Source: Adiantum capillus-veneris
Taxonomy: Eukaryota; Streptophyta; Polypodiopsida; Polypodiales; Pteridaceae
Direction of reading: 5' to 3'
Assembly (NCBI GenBank): GCA_014529385.2
Contig: CM043966.1
Coordinates: forward strand, 37,793,239 to 37,857,238
Length of the DNA stretch: 64,000 bases
Part shown: in pieces, positions 1 to 10,999 of the stretch
How the letters are laid out: each line of letters begins with the position of its first letter
How positions within the stretch are numbered: position 1 is the first letter of the stretch
Made by a program: the position numbers and the translations under genes
The notes under the pieces: model-generated
What the model was told of the DNA's origin: nothing
Databases searched by the model: none
Seen by the model: the letters and a program-made list of their open reading frames with translations, nothing else

Positions 1-60
<60 letters not shown>

Positions 61-64
61 ACAC
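1..64. repeat. (AC)n microsatellite
   Basis: Almost uninterrupted AC dinucleotides from the first base, broken by a single extra A near position 54. The tract probably extends beyond the window start. Confidence 0.97.
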
Positions 65-728
65 TCTGTTCAATGACAAAACCTAAATGATAACCCCTAT
101 CACTAAATTTTACTATGGACTCGCGGCATAAAAGATTTTTTTTCTACCAGGTCCCATTTGTAACTTCTCTCCATTTTTGAAAATGCAAAAATAACCTTGA
201 ATTAGTATGTTAAGTGTTATTTTTACCTGTTAAAAATACAATATGTAGCCAAAACTGTTATACAAGACTTAAATGGTTAAGACTTCTTGGTTTCTTCCAA
301 ATGTTGTCCATACACATGGTTATGGAATTTTAGTAGAGGAGTTAAATAACGGGAACTTACCTACGAATTCACAATTAAAACCAGTCTTTACTAGCAATTC
401 TTGGAATGGTAATCCAACCAATAAAAATTTCACAACAATCACTCTTCTCTAGGCTCGGAGATGCAAGTCTATTCTCAACCAATGGTGGAAACCCTAGTTG
501 GATAAATACATCTTAAGATCTTGTTATGCCTACCTATCCTCGGTGAGAACGATAGGTTTAATAAAGACTAAAAATTCCCTATGGAAATGTACCTTGTCCG
601 TGGAAGGTTTTTCTTTTTATAATACTCCCTAAATTTTTGCTCTCATGCCGTTTTGGCATTTTTGCAACTTGCAAAGTTGGAGTATCTGAACCCAAAACAA
701 AAGCGAAACAGATTTGCGTCTCTTTCTA
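65..728. other. AT-rich unassigned sequence
   Basis: No coding region, RNA gene or transposon signature could be recognised on either strand. Frames are closed at short intervals. Confidence 0.5.

Positions 729-729
<1 letters not shown>

Positions 730-811
<82 letters not shown>
730..811. repeat. (AC)n microsatellite
   Basis: About 41 uninterrupted AC units. Thr-His open frames across it are a trivial result of the dinucleotide repeat and are not genes. Confidence 0.98.
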
Positions 812-812
<1 letters not shown>

Positions 813-2184
813 GTTTGGATGTGAGAAATTTTCCTATTTTATAGGCTGGCTTAGCTCACAATTGCATGGTGGTATTTTCTTTGGCCAGCCATGGTTCTTC
901 TTTTTTTCATAACCACACATGAAAGTCTTTATTTGGTTTTACATTAGGTTGGCCTCACTATTAGTGGCAATATCGTATGGATCTATAGTGTTAAAAATGA
1001 CACAAAAAATTTCACAGCTGCGCAATGAGTTGGATTTGCGAAGTCAAGGATTTTCCACTATTATGAGAGGATGTCTGTTGGCAGTGCACATGGCCCCATT
1101 TATGGCAAATATCTTTCAACTAATGACTGGCTGAGGGTGAGCGGCAAAGCTGTATTTGGTTTTTACGAGCTCTTAGCGTGATCTGCCAATCCTTTATAAA
1201 GGTGAGGGTCTCCTTCACTTAGTAGGCTCGTGTATACTATGTTAGTAGCTGTTGTGGTGAGAAAGAGTTGCTTAAGTGATTCTACTTGGAGTGTGTAAAA
1301 CTATGGCTAAAGGGAAAGAAAAGCAACAAGTCTTGGAAGGCTACCCTCTTGCTTCTTCTTCTCCGGTGGAGTTCTTTGGCTTGATGGGTTAAGTTTGAAA
1401 GTATTACTACTTGCTAATTGGGAACTTATAAACATGTCTAAATGTATCGTGATATGCTTATGGCATGAGTCTGCTTGCGGTTTGGATGGCCGATTCTGGT
1501 TTTGATAGGTCTTGTTATGATGATGCAAATAAACGCATTAAGGGTTGGAAACTATATATGTTTGTTATGGTTCATTAAGAATTGGATTGGTAATAGCTTG
1601 GTATGTAAAACATCTCAAAGGCGTATTGCACGAATGAGTACTGTCTCACTGACCCATAAAAAATAGTGGCAATTAATGCCAAAATCTGTAAAGGCAAGAA
1701 ACAAGTATATGTGGCCTACTTCGAGGCTAAATTGCCTCATAAAACTCGTCTCCGGCCTTATCTCAAGAGCTTGTAAAGCACAAGGGGCTCCATATGGTTT
1801 TTCTCCCCTTGTAAATGAAGTTATCTCTGAATATATGATTAGCTTTACCTTTCTTATTATTTATCTTTGAAAGCAATTAGGTTGGGTGACATCTATAACA
1901 TGTGGGATACCCATGCATCACCTGAATACGGTGCCAATTCTAACTAAAATTTGTGTTGTTTCCATGGGTGTAGGTGAGGGTTACCTTCTCAACTATGGTT
2001 TTCAAAGTTCCTTGGCTTGAAGATGGTGAACTATCATATCTTCTGGCTCTTGATTTCAACACTTATGTATAAAGACTGTTTTGTACTATGAATGGGAATT
2101 CTACCACCTTTTCATTGACATAGTTTCTAGTGTCTTTTGTAATTTGGAAGGATTCTTTGGTGTATATGTTATATTGTTATTGGA
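812..2184. other. Unassigned sequence between microsatellites
   Basis: Only short open stretches (about 60-75 codons) with no recognisable domain. I see no RNA gene or clear transposon motif here. It could be internal or LTR sequence of a decayed element, but nothing visible proves it. Confidence 0.4.
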
Positions 2185-2202
2185 ACACACACACACCACA
2201 CA

Positions 2203-2273
<71 letters not shown>
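2185..2273. repeat. (AC)n microsatellite with ACC interruptions
   Basis: AC repeats with two CC interruptions near the left end, then a pure AC run. Confidence 0.98.
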
Positions 2274-2275
<2 letters not shown>

Positions 2276-2382
2276 GGTTTAGGGGAATCTTCTAGCTGGC
2301 TAAACTGACGTGCTTGTTGCCTAGTAAAGTCGATTTTGGTATTTTTCTTGATACACACTCACTTGAATATTTTTTCTCCCCT

Positions 2383-2384
<2 letters not shown>

Positions 2385-2446
<62 letters not shown>
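2385..2446. repeat. (AC)n microsatellite
   Basis: 31 AC units, the fourth such tract within the first 2.5 kb. Confidence 0.98.
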
Positions 2447-2448
<2 letters not shown>

Positions 2449-2562
2449 ATACACACTCCTCAAGATACTTAAAGAGCTACATGCGAGGGAGTAATTTGCA
2501 AATTGCTACACATACCACCACTCGCTATCATAATCTACTCCATACCATGCACTTTCAACTCT

Positions 2563-2644
2563 GAAGAACTCTCCTCTTTGTTGTGAGCCCAACCATCTAT
2601 ACTAAAGAACTCTCTTCTTCGTTATGAGCCCATTCATCTATACT
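2563..2644. repeat. Two-copy 41-bp tandem repeat
   Basis: Two adjacent diverged 41-bp units (2563-2603 and 2604-2644), each running from AAGAACTCTC through TGAGCCCA to CATCTATACT. Confidence 0.8.
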
Positions 2645-3786
2645 TAATTATTATCTACAACAAATTGCACACAAAGGCTTAAGCATTCATTAAAATAGCA
2701 CTTGTCCATAGTATGGCTGTCGATACCACCATCCATAAAAAGGAGTAAAAGGTGGTGATACCTATCAAATTTGGTTAGGAATACACAATCTCAAAGTTTT
2801 CTATCGACAAATTATTCAAAACGGCCACTCTCATGGCGGGAATACAAGAGAATACTGGATCCGTGGACTCATCCACCTCCTCTCAGATGGATAGTCTCCT
2901 TATTGTTTGGTGGATACAGGCATATGCACACCAAACCCTATAAACACTCACTTGATTTTTTGAAGAAAGCCATGTAATTCAGCCTATGATGAGTTGTAAT
3001 TGTGATGTAATTAGACAATACCCTCTCTACCTCTCTAAATATACACCCTTATAAGAGGCCGGATGGCCATGGAAAGCTCCCTTAATTTTTAAGTCAAGAC
3101 CCTTAGTTTGGACTAAAGAGATATCATTAGCTTGAAGATTTAAAAACGTACACTGTGGGAGCCTCTTGCTGCTACAATTTGTAATCCTCTTTTCTCGTGG
3201 ACTGGTAATCAGAATTCATTTCCGAATAGCACATTGCGTTCCTTGTCTCTTTCTCTACAATGTAAGAGTAATCATTTTCAATTCTACTGTGGTTCAAGAC
3301 GCTTTGCTTGGGAGCTAAATGCATTGATTTGGAAGTTATAATGGTTGTTTTTTGATGTTTTGACCATGGATAAGTGTTTCTATGCTTAAGGAGGACCTTT
3401 TCGAGTACTTCTGTTTCAGTTTTGTGCACATTTTTTGTGATGGATCGTGATTTATGTACCTTCCCAGATGGTGACAGAACTTGGTAGGATTGTTCCCTTA
3501 GGTGTTGTGATACCTCTCCTTAAGTTTCGTTGCATTCCGAATTCATTTGGATGCCGAAAAGGTGTGATGACCTAGAGCGGTGAGATTGGACGCATAGTGA
3601 TTGTCTGACTAGGAAGTGGTCAATTTGCTTTTGTAGTAGATTGAGTAGCCCTCTTAGTTCACTTGGGTGAGATTGACACTCTCATTAAGTCTCCGTGCCC
3701 TATCCCGAGTCGCTTCCTTGCATACTGACATTATGTTAGTACAAAAGAGCCATGTTGCAGACGTCCGTCGCGGCGACCCGCTAACA
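2645..3786 (+). other. Presumed 5' LTR region of the Ty3/gypsy element
   Basis: No coding signal. The stretch lies directly upstream of a tRNA-Asp primer-binding site and ends ...CTAACA, i.e. in CA as plant LTRs do. TATA-like sequence occurs near 3037-3052 (AATATACACCCTTATAAGAG). The left LTR boundary could not be found because no second LTR is in the window. Confidence 0.4.
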
Positions 3787-3787
3787 T

Positions 3788-3805
3788 TGGCGCCGTTGCC
3801 GGGGA
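3788..3805 (+). other. Primer-binding site, tRNA-Asp type
   Basis: TGGCGCCGTTGCCGGGGA is the complement of the 3' end of plant tRNA-Asp (…CCCCGGCAACGGCGCCA). It sits one or two bases after a CA dinucleotide that would end a 5' LTR. This primer site is common in plant Ty3/gypsy elements. It fixes the orientation (+) and the LTR/internal boundary of the element whose gag begins about 740 bp downstream. Confidence 0.85.
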
Positions 3806-4544
3806 AACCAATCCTTAGGTGGTGAGTGACTTAGTGTACAAAAAAATCTCCCTTCAAAGCTTTTGACACCCATTCCGCTTACACATATACAATGAAGTAG
3901 CTAGATGTAGGTTTAGTGCTTGGTAGAGACTAGAGTCCGAGACTAGCCAGTGCTACTCCTTAAGAGCAAAGAAAGCTGTGAGTGAAGTACAAGATAGTAT
4001 TTCATTCTTTGATTTTCCCATGCTTGGAAAGGATTGTTCCACCACACACTTAGCTATTATTTTTGTACTATTAAGTTCATTTATGTTTGCATATTCATTT
4101 CAGTTTATAGGAGTAGGTTAGGAAACAAATTACACCATCATTTGGGGCCAAAAGGATCGAGGAAAAAAGTTGTCAAAAACCTTATTTTGGTGTTGAAGAC
4201 CATAACTCCGAAAAGTTGAAGAAGTGATGTGGTCAGAGCTTCAAAACTGAACCAAACCCAGCAAAACCTTCAAAAAGTGGATAAAGACACTTGCTGGAAA
4301 TAGATTGTGCAAAAAAATTCCATTTTGCCTGTCCAACATGGATTGCGATCCATGTACCTTTTTGGCAAAATGTCCTAAAAATGCTTCCTTTGCTTAGAAC
4401 AGGCTCTCAGGCATCAGAATCTTGAGTTTAGTCAGAAGTAGAGTGCTAGAAGATCACTAAAATCAAAAGATTGGGGTGAGCAAAGCAAAACCTTGGAAAT
4501 TTGGGAAAACAGGGAAAAACTGAACTTTTACTTCTGAGCAAAGT

Positions 4545-5666
4545 ATGGTCCAAGTAGTCTCATATCGGGAAGATTCGGACAATACTTATGAGAGGGGATT
4601 TGATAGGAATGCATATGCTCCAGAGAGGCACCATCCATGGATAATTCCTGAAGAGATACCCGAGCCCTCATACATCGCATAGCCAACCAAAAACCATTAC
4701 TTGGTCGATGAGAATATGCTTATGTTCATGGCAAATCAGGGCTACAAACCTAGGGGGTATCCTCCTGGAGCAGGACAACTAATGGGGGCTCCACAAGCTT
4801 CTCCACCACCTGGAGGACCATGCTATGAATGTGGCGATGATTATTGGGCGAGAAATTGTCCAAGCAAAGGAGCACGAGTAAAATTTTTTGGATTTTGTGA
4901 TGGATGTAGAACTTACCATCTCATTCCACACTGTCCAAAAAACCCTGACAACAAAGGGAAGGCAACCATGAACAAAATGGGGATTGTGCCAAGCTCAAGT
5001 GGATCAGAAACAAAAACAAACATTACGATAAATGCGATCACTTGAGCTCAAGCACATGAAGAAGCACAGAACGTACCTGCCAGCCAAACCGAGATAGAAA
5101 ATTTGTCTGTCCGAACCCCTAGGAAATCCTAGAAGGCAAAACAAGACAAGATGAAAGCCAAAAGAGAAAAGGAAAAAATGGCATTGGAAACCAAATTACT
5201 GAAAATAGAGGAACAATTGCAAAGGGAAAGAGATCTTAAGGGAAACAACAAGATAAAAAAACCATCACATATACCATGGGGAGGATCTGTCTTAGTAGAC
5301 AAGGTGTTCGAACCTTTGGACACAATTTTAAAAGCTTATGAGTCCAGCAGGCTAAAGCCTAATCAAACCCAGGAGGATAGATGGTTAACGTACCCTCATC
5401 CGGGCTATGAGAAAGAGAGGCTAAAGATGTGCAAGGAACTCATCCAAGCCGCTCAAGCACTTATGGAACCATCAGTTCCTACTGCTCCAAAAACTGAGGT
5501 ATTCATCCAAGAAAAGATTCAAGAGTTAAAGGGGCGGGGAATTGAAAAGAAATACCAACCAGATTCTACATACAAAACACCGTTGGATACGAGGGTGCCA
5601 ACCAATACAATAGATAGAATGTATTCTCAAGCACCACTGCCAATTCCGGAAGTGGAAGAACAATGA
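4545..5666 (+). pseudogene. gag: Ty3/gypsy gag with two zinc knuckles, interrupted by stops
   Basis: One reading frame runs from ATG 4545 to about 5666, broken by stop codons near 4680, 5043 and 5130. It would encode the nucleocapsid part of Gag, which packages element RNA. Two CCHC-like knuckles lie at about 4821-4860 and 4896-4935. Both have the short spacing C-X2-C-X3-H-X4-C instead of the usual C-X2-C-X4-H-X4-C. In the first, the His is Tyr (GDDYWARNC); the second (CDGCRTYHLIPHC) is complete. A Lys/Glu-rich, probably coiled-coil stretch follows at about 5151-5250. The typical hydrophobic Gag capsid domain is not evident upstream. Identification as Ty3/gypsy rests on the primer site and the downstream protease. 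Confidence 0.7.
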
Positions 5667-6604
5667 CCTCAGGAGCTATGGGAACAGATCACAAATAGAA
5701 AAGATGGAAGTGCTACACTTCAGTCAGCTCCCATCCCAGAGATTCACTTGGAGCAGGAGATCTACCCAAATGACATTAGAGCACTGTATGGGGATGCTGG
5801 AACAGCAATATCGGAGGACAGTAAACCTCATTCATTGAAGACTTTACCTTCATTTATTGGGACCCATGAAACTTGATTGGAGGTGAATAAAGTACCATCT
5901 CAATGGAAAGCCAATCCTAAGATGATGGATACTAAAACTCTTCACGAACTGATGTCATCCGCTATCCGCTATACATTGACTCTGCCTGAGTTACTGCATA
6001 TCAGACCGCATCTTTGGGATGAGGTCGGGAAAAATTTGAAAAAGTAGGGCTGGTAATTCCACCACCTAATGCTTCTCCAAACACACCGAAGACACAACCC
6101 TCGAAACAAACTAAACATGAGCCAGTACCAATAAACAAGGTAGGGGATTATTGTGAAGGTGAAGAAGGAAATAATACCTTGCCAGTGGAGTACAAAGAGG
6201 TCAAGTCAATAGAAATATTGGACAGTGGGGCTGGAATAGCCATAGCTACCAAAGCAATGTGGAAAAAATGGGGAAAACCTGCTCTCAGAAAGACTAGAAT
6301 GAAACTTCAATTAGCAGATGGGTATCTGGAAAGACCCATAGGCATCTTTGAGCAGATTGTGGTAACCTCTTGTGGAATTGCATATGAACACACTTTTGCA
6401 ATTATGAATTTCAATGAGAGCAGCAACTTCGATATCATATTGGGCAGACCGTTCATGCGTCAACTCAAAATGGTGCAAGATTGGGGCTACGACTATATCT
6501 ATCTGAGGAACAAGGATGTCACTATGAAAATTAGTGTTACAGATCACAACTATAGAGATGTAGAACAAACCCCAGGAGAAGACTTGAACCCCACAATTGA
6601 CTAG
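5667..6604 (+). pseudogene. Ty3/gypsy gag-protease linker and aspartic protease
   Basis: The gag frame continues past a stop at 5664. It reads through a linker with a leucine-rich motif typical of gypsy gag-pol junctions (LTLPELL, about 5979), then shifts frame near 6030. From there an open frame runs to 6604. The retroviral-type aspartic protease has its catalytic triad as LDSGAG at about 6218-6235 and the C-terminal motif IILGRPFMR at about 6437-6463. The enzyme would cleave the Gag-Pol polyprotein in the virus-like particle. The frame is open across the protease itself, but the frameshift and upstream stops make it a pseudogene. No polymerase follows. Confidence 0.75.
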
Positions 6605-7560
6605 GAAGGAGGAATACCGGCTTGGCTACAACACAAAGCTCACCAATGGGCAAGAGAAGCTTTAGAATGTGGAAGTCTAAAAAAGGAAAATTGCATTCTT
6701 GATAGGACAACACAAGACGAGGCATATATACCAAAGCCTTTTCCAGAAGAGATGTTCGAACCTTTTGGATGGATACAGATACTAGCCACTCTTGATGTTT
6801 GTGTTAATGAGGTGACGCTCACCAAATTCTGCAATGAGGAAGGATAAGATATCATTCCATTCCAGATGATGGGTGTCAGCCTAACTCCGAATTCAAAGTG
6901 GAAAGTCCCTGACAAGGACGGGGTTGCTGAATGCCGACGCAAGTGGATGAAATCTCAGTGAGAGACCTTGACCTAATAGACAAAAAAGATTTCTAAGACT
7001 CGACTGATAAGCTGCTAGAGGATAACACAGATGACGAGCTGTCTAGTAGCTCAAGTTAGAGCATCAAATGGAAGGATCGATGGGTGATCTAGTATGATTT
7101 CCCAAAACAAAATCCTCAAAGACAACACAGATATTGAGATAAACGCAGAAATAACCAAAATAAGCACAATGAAGATTCAGTACCTCTGTTGACTGAAAAA
7201 ATGCAGTACTTAAGGTTAGTCGAAGCAACGGACTACCTCAAAGACGGGAGTTCAAAGAGATACATGAAACTTGACTCAGCCAAAACAAAATAAGAAAAAA
7301 CGAACAAACAAAAACCAAAAAAAGAGAGCAATTCCGAGAAATCGATGAAGTTGTCCAAAATGGAGTGCAAAATCAAATACAATGAACTGAAACGAGCCTT
7401 GAAGGAAGTTTGGACAACAGATATGAAACTGACGAGGAATTGAACGATGACAAATTTGATGCACCTTCCCACTATAAGAACTATACCGTTCAGGATAGGA
7501 AAATTGTGGTACAGAAACCCAAATGAGATCCCAAAGAATCAGGAACCTCATATGATGGGC
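6605..7560 (+). pseudogene. Decayed continuation downstream of the gypsy protease
   Basis: Directly after the protease stop the same frame stays open to about 6846 and then to about 6960, with coding-like composition (W, E and K rich). Beyond that it breaks into short pieces. No reverse transcriptase motif (such as VDYRALN or YxDD) is seen. I do not recognise a domain. It may be an extended protease-RT linker, or an unrelated host or transposon segment. Confidence 0.4.
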
Positions 7561-7613
7561 CGGAAAAAGCCAAATGCATCAAGTTGGTAGAACTGGCATT
7601 ATGCACATTGTTG

Positions 7614-7683
7614 CACCTTATCTTTGAGCAACAATAAAGACATGCAGTTGAACATGTCTTTATTGCTGCTCAAAGATAAGGTG
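7614..7683. repeat. Hairpin-forming inverted repeat at a gypsy/copia junction
   Basis: Arms 7614-7644 and 7653-7683 (31 bp each) are reverse complements with one mismatch, separated by an 8-base loop (CAGTTGAA). The right arm reads in frame with the copia gag that follows (EHVFIAAQR), so the left arm is an inverted copy of copia sequence. Confidence 0.95.
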
Positions 7684-8340
7684 GTAACAACAATGTAGCC
7701 ACTTCTCATGGTTCTTTTGTGAGTGGTAAATCACATGTTTCTAATGCTTCTACTGGTAACAATTTATCTGGGAATTCTCACGATAAGGGAAAAAAGAAGA
7801 TGTGTGGCCACTATTGTAAAGCTAATGATCATTTGATCAAGCAGTGTCTTAAGTTGAAGGCCAAAGAGGCTAAGAAAAAAGAGGCTGGTTCCACTATAAA
7901 TGTAGCTATTGTTGAGTCTTCTGTGAAAGGAGACTGCTATGCTGATGTTGATACAGAATGGGCTTTTAGTGCAGAGTGCACTGATGATCCTAATGTCCAT
8001 GATGCATGTTTGTCATTTGTTGAAGATGCTCATGTGTGGTACTTTGATAATGGTGCTACAAAGCACATTACCTCTCATTGTGACTTGTTTACCTCTCTTG
8101 AGGATGTCCCTCATGGTTGGGAATTCAGTCACTTGTGCCCACAATGTCTCTTATGTGGTCAAGGGAGTTGGAAAGATTGTGCTTACTATTGCAAATGGTA
8201 GTTCTTTCACACTTGTTGATGCATAATATGTACCTAGGATCAAGAAGAATCTTTTGTCTATATCTGCACTTGCTAGACTTAATCGTGTAGTCAAATTTGT
8301 GGATGATAGATGTACAGTACATGATCTCAGTTTCTGGTGA
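7653..8340 (+). pseudogene. Copia gag C-terminus and protease
   Basis: Gag tail with a Ser/Asn-rich stretch, then a nucleocapsid knuckle at about 7803-7847. The knuckle has one extra residue between the first two cysteines (CGHYCKANDHLIKQC, C-X3-C-X4-H-X4-C). A Lys-rich stretch follows. The copia protease active site appears as WYFDNGATKHIT at about 8037-8072, with Asn in place of the usual Ser of D-S-G-A. The frame shifts near 8120, after which the matching sequence continues with VGKIVLTIANGSSF and LSISALARL. A stop lies in the gag tail at 7678 and another near 8224. The changed active-site residue and the frameshift would abolish function. Confidence 0.85.
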
Positions 8341-8419
8341 TAAAATTGTTGCATGTGGCATTTTATGTCATGGGCTATATAAGCTCACTTTGTATGAAAA
8401 GTGTGGGTAGAATTTTGCA

Positions 8420-9189
8420 AATGCAGTTTTGGATTCTAAGGATATTTTAGATGCAAAACTTTGGCATGCATGTTTTGGACATTTAAATTTTGCCAATTTG
8501 TTACATTTGCAAAAATCTGATATGGTTGCTTCTTTGTTGACTCTTGAAGCACCTGTCAAACATATTCGCGAAGGTTGTATTTTGGGTAAGATGCAGCGTT
8601 TGAAGTTTCCAAAGGATGGTTCAGTTAGGGCCACAACTTGCAGCTTATGCATAGTGATGTTTGTGGGCCCATGCAAACTCCATCCTTGGGCAATTACCTT
8701 TATTTTGTGACTTTCATTGATGATTATTCTAGGCATACATGGGTATATTCGCTTTAAGAAAAGTTCAAAGTTTTTATGTTCTTCAAACAGTTCTGACTAC
8801 GGCTGAAAATGTATCAAAATGTACTATGGGCACCCTCCGTTCCGATCGAGGGGGGGGATATATGTCTTATGAATTTAATGCATTTTTGGCTAGTTGTGAG
8901 ATAAAACACCAATGTACAGTGCCTTACATGCCTCAACAAAATGGTGTTTCTGAGAGGAAAAACAGGTCATTTACAAAAATGGCACAATGTATGGTCAAAG
9001 TCAAGCTTTGCCGCATTTGTTTTGGCTTGAGGCCATCATGTGTGCCACTTATGTACTGAACAGGTGCCTTATGAAAGATTCGCAGTCTATGACTCCATAT
9101 GAAGCATGGGATGATAGAAAGCCTTCTATTGAGCACATGCATATTTTTGGTTGTTTGGCATATGCTTTGGTGCCACAAATGTGATGTGA
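8420..9189 (+). pseudogene. Copia pre-integrase and integrase core
   Basis: The GAG-pre-integrase motif LWHACFGHLNF is at about 8459-8491 and the zinc-ligand motif CILGKMQR at about 8579. The integrase core is split over three frames. First Asp in HSDVCGPM (about 8653) and FIDDYSRHTWVY (about 8713). Second Asp in TLRSDRGGGYM (about 8833-8865). Glu in PQQNGVSERKNR (about 8934-8968). CATYVLNRC and FGCLAYALVP follow and end at about 9178. All three DDE residues are visible, but frameshifts near 8640, 8755 and 9000 inactivate it. Integrase would insert element cDNA into the genome. Confidence 0.88.
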
Positions 9190-9841
9190 TCAATGCATCA
9201 TGGGTTCTATGAGCAAGTATTTTTGCTTGCACAATTTCTTCCTTACTACAAGATATTCTTTTATCCCCATTTTTTCTTGCTTCTTAGAGGTCCTTTTGGC
9301 ATATCACCTCATGCTAATGAGGTGGGGGTTAGGATAACACACCGAATTATTCCAATAAATGAGTTACCTAATATGTTCCCGGCTTGTGATAATTTCTTTT
9401 GTGATCATGTGACAGTGGGCTTATTGATTTGTTAAAAAAATCTTTCTTTATTATATCTTTTAACAAAGTTCATCACATATTAAGATCTTGGTTCTTGTCT
9501 TGAATCCTTCTTTCTCCGATTTCTCTTGATGGATATAATTAAATTCATTGTTGATCCGCTACATCTAATATTTTAATTCCCTAAGAGAATTTTAAACGTA
9601 ACAAAATTTATTTATATATTTATTTTACAATTCCATACAACGTGTTAAGTTACAAGATTTAAAGGATAACACTAATCTTGTTATTATTTACCACAAACAA
9701 TTGTAGTACAAAATTCTGCATTACTTGACTAACACAAAAGGTAACCAGATGGAGCTTGTATTCATAGATTTCATTGGCTAGGGAAGATTAATAGGATCAC
9801 AAACAAGAGAGAACACATTACAAAAGATGAGGAAACTGATA
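9190..9841. other. AT-rich unassigned sequence
   Basis: Very AT-rich, especially 9430-9720, with no coding or RNA-gene signal seen on either strand. Confidence 0.5.
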
Positions 9842-9965
9842 AATAAGACGGTCCTAGTCCCCCTAGGAAGCATCTTCAGTGGGATAGCCCTTCCACTGAA
9901 ATAAGATGGTCCTAGTACTTCCTAGTCCTCCTAGGAAGCATCTTCAGTGGGATAGCCCTTCCACT
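9842..9965. repeat. Two-copy tandem duplication (about 58/67 bp)
   Basis: AATAAGA(C/T)GGTCCTAGT ... CTTCAGTGGGATAGCCCTTC occurs twice in direct orientation. The second copy carries a 9-10-bp internal addition (TACTTCCTAG). Confidence 0.9.
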
Positions 9966-10195
9966 AGACCAAAACCTCTTGAACCATTTTGTGTACTAGC
10001 TTCAGCTCCTTTGTGTCTAAAATTTGCTCTAGCTCCATCCTCATACTTTTCCTTAGTCTTGAGAATGGGAAATTGTTGATTCTGATCACTAGCATCCAAG
10101 GCAGCATAAACATTGGCTTGTTTATCTATCTCATCCTTTACTGAAATGAAGTTCTCTTGCTGATCTAGGTGGGTTGATGGTTGGCCCTTGAGCAC
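9944..10195 (-). pseudogene. Probable gag-pol linker of the minus-strand gypsy element
   Basis: An open 83-codon stretch lies immediately downstream of the zinc knuckle on the same strand. It contains AALDAS and QQFPILKTK, resembling the short conserved segment that precedes the protease in some gypsy elements. The expected DSGSTH protease motif is absent. The composition is acidic and hydrophilic. Assignment rests mainly on position. Confidence 0.4.
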
Positions 10196-10329
10196 AAAAA
10201 TGAGTGGTAGGGAAAGTTCTTTCTTGGGTTGGTTTCATTCTCTTGCTCCAAGGTATTTGAACTATTCCCCTTGATTGGGGCAATTCTAAAAGTTAATACA
10301 GGTAGCCAAAAGACTCGTCCTTTCCTTGT

Positions 10330-10999
10330 GGACATTTGTCCTTTTTATAGCCAGATTCTAGGCATTTATAACACTAAATTTGTCTCTCAATGGTTGAAAG
10401 AGCAGCATTTGGATGAACAAAATGCAGTGGAGACTGGGATTGGGCAATTGGCTTCAGTATAATTGACACTTTTGATGCTCTAGAGGGTTGATTGGGATAT
10501 GAAGGAAGTTCATGCTTCCTACTTGTTATAATACCTCCTTTAAAACTACTCTTGTGTTTTGACTTGGCCCGGATTAGAGCATTTGCCAGTGAAGCAGATC
10601 AAAGGGATGCTATTTTGGGAGCTAAATCTTCTCCAAGCCCAATGATGAAGCAACTTAGCTTTTGTTCCTCAGTCATAAGAGGAGCATATCGTCAAAGTCA
10701 GACGAACTTTTCATAGTAAGCTTCAACAAAACTATTCCCCGGCTTGTAAGAAAGAAATCATTTATCTTAGGGGTGGAGTAGTCTAGGGGAAGATATTTCT
10801 CCTTGAGATGATGCTTTAACTCATCCCAACGTTAGGTCACCTCTGCTACTTGGCGAGATTGGCAGTTGAGCTTCCACCATGTTTTTGTTGGTCCTTCTAG
10901 CTTAGCTCTGTCCATTATCCCCTAAGCAACTGAATTGTAGCTAGCAAGAGCAAAGAAGTCATCCATCTGAAATATCCATTTTTCTAGTTGAGTAGGCAC
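10330..10999 (-). pseudogene. gag: Ty3/gypsy gag (retrotransposon gag domain and zinc knuckle)
   Basis: Minus-strand translation gives the conserved Ty3 gag signature in order: QLEKWIFQMDDFF, AKLEGPTKTWWK, WDELKHHLKEKYLP, FVEAYYEKFV, and YAPLMTEEQKLS with FIIGLGEDL. A nucleocapsid knuckle follows (10373-10333, CYKCLESGYKKDKC), in which the zinc-binding His is Tyr. In-frame stops occur after NSVA, AEVT and FV, and there is one frameshift after DYSTPKINDFF. The protein would form virus-like particles. Domain order and spacing fit the family well; the copy is clearly dead. Confidence 0.82.

Larger units (their letters stand above)
3788..7613 (+). mobile_element. Truncated Ty3/gypsy LTR retrotransposon (leader, gag, protease)
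   Basis: In order: tRNA-Asp primer site, about 740-bp leader, gag with two zinc knuckles, a gag-protease linker and an aspartic protease. About 900 bp of further decayed sequence, partly in the protease frame, follows. No reverse transcriptase, RNase H or integrase is present. The element is lost at about 7613, where an inverted repeat and copia sequence begin. Several in-frame stops and at least one frameshift show that it is dead. Confidence 0.8.
7645..9189 (+). mobile_element. Ty1/copia retrotransposon fragment
   Basis: Copia order is clear: end of gag with a zinc knuckle, aspartic protease, GAG-pre-integrase domain, integrase core. Gag 5' of the knuckle, reverse transcriptase, RNase H and both LTRs are missing. 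Similarity stops near 9185, just after a CLAYALVPQ motif typical of the region between integrase and reverse transcriptase. Multiple frameshifts and stops show that it is inactive. Confidence 0.9.

Noticed and set aside
637-912. 91-codon open frame with a Thr-His run
   Set aside because: It is produced by the (AC)n microsatellite; flanking residues show no domain.
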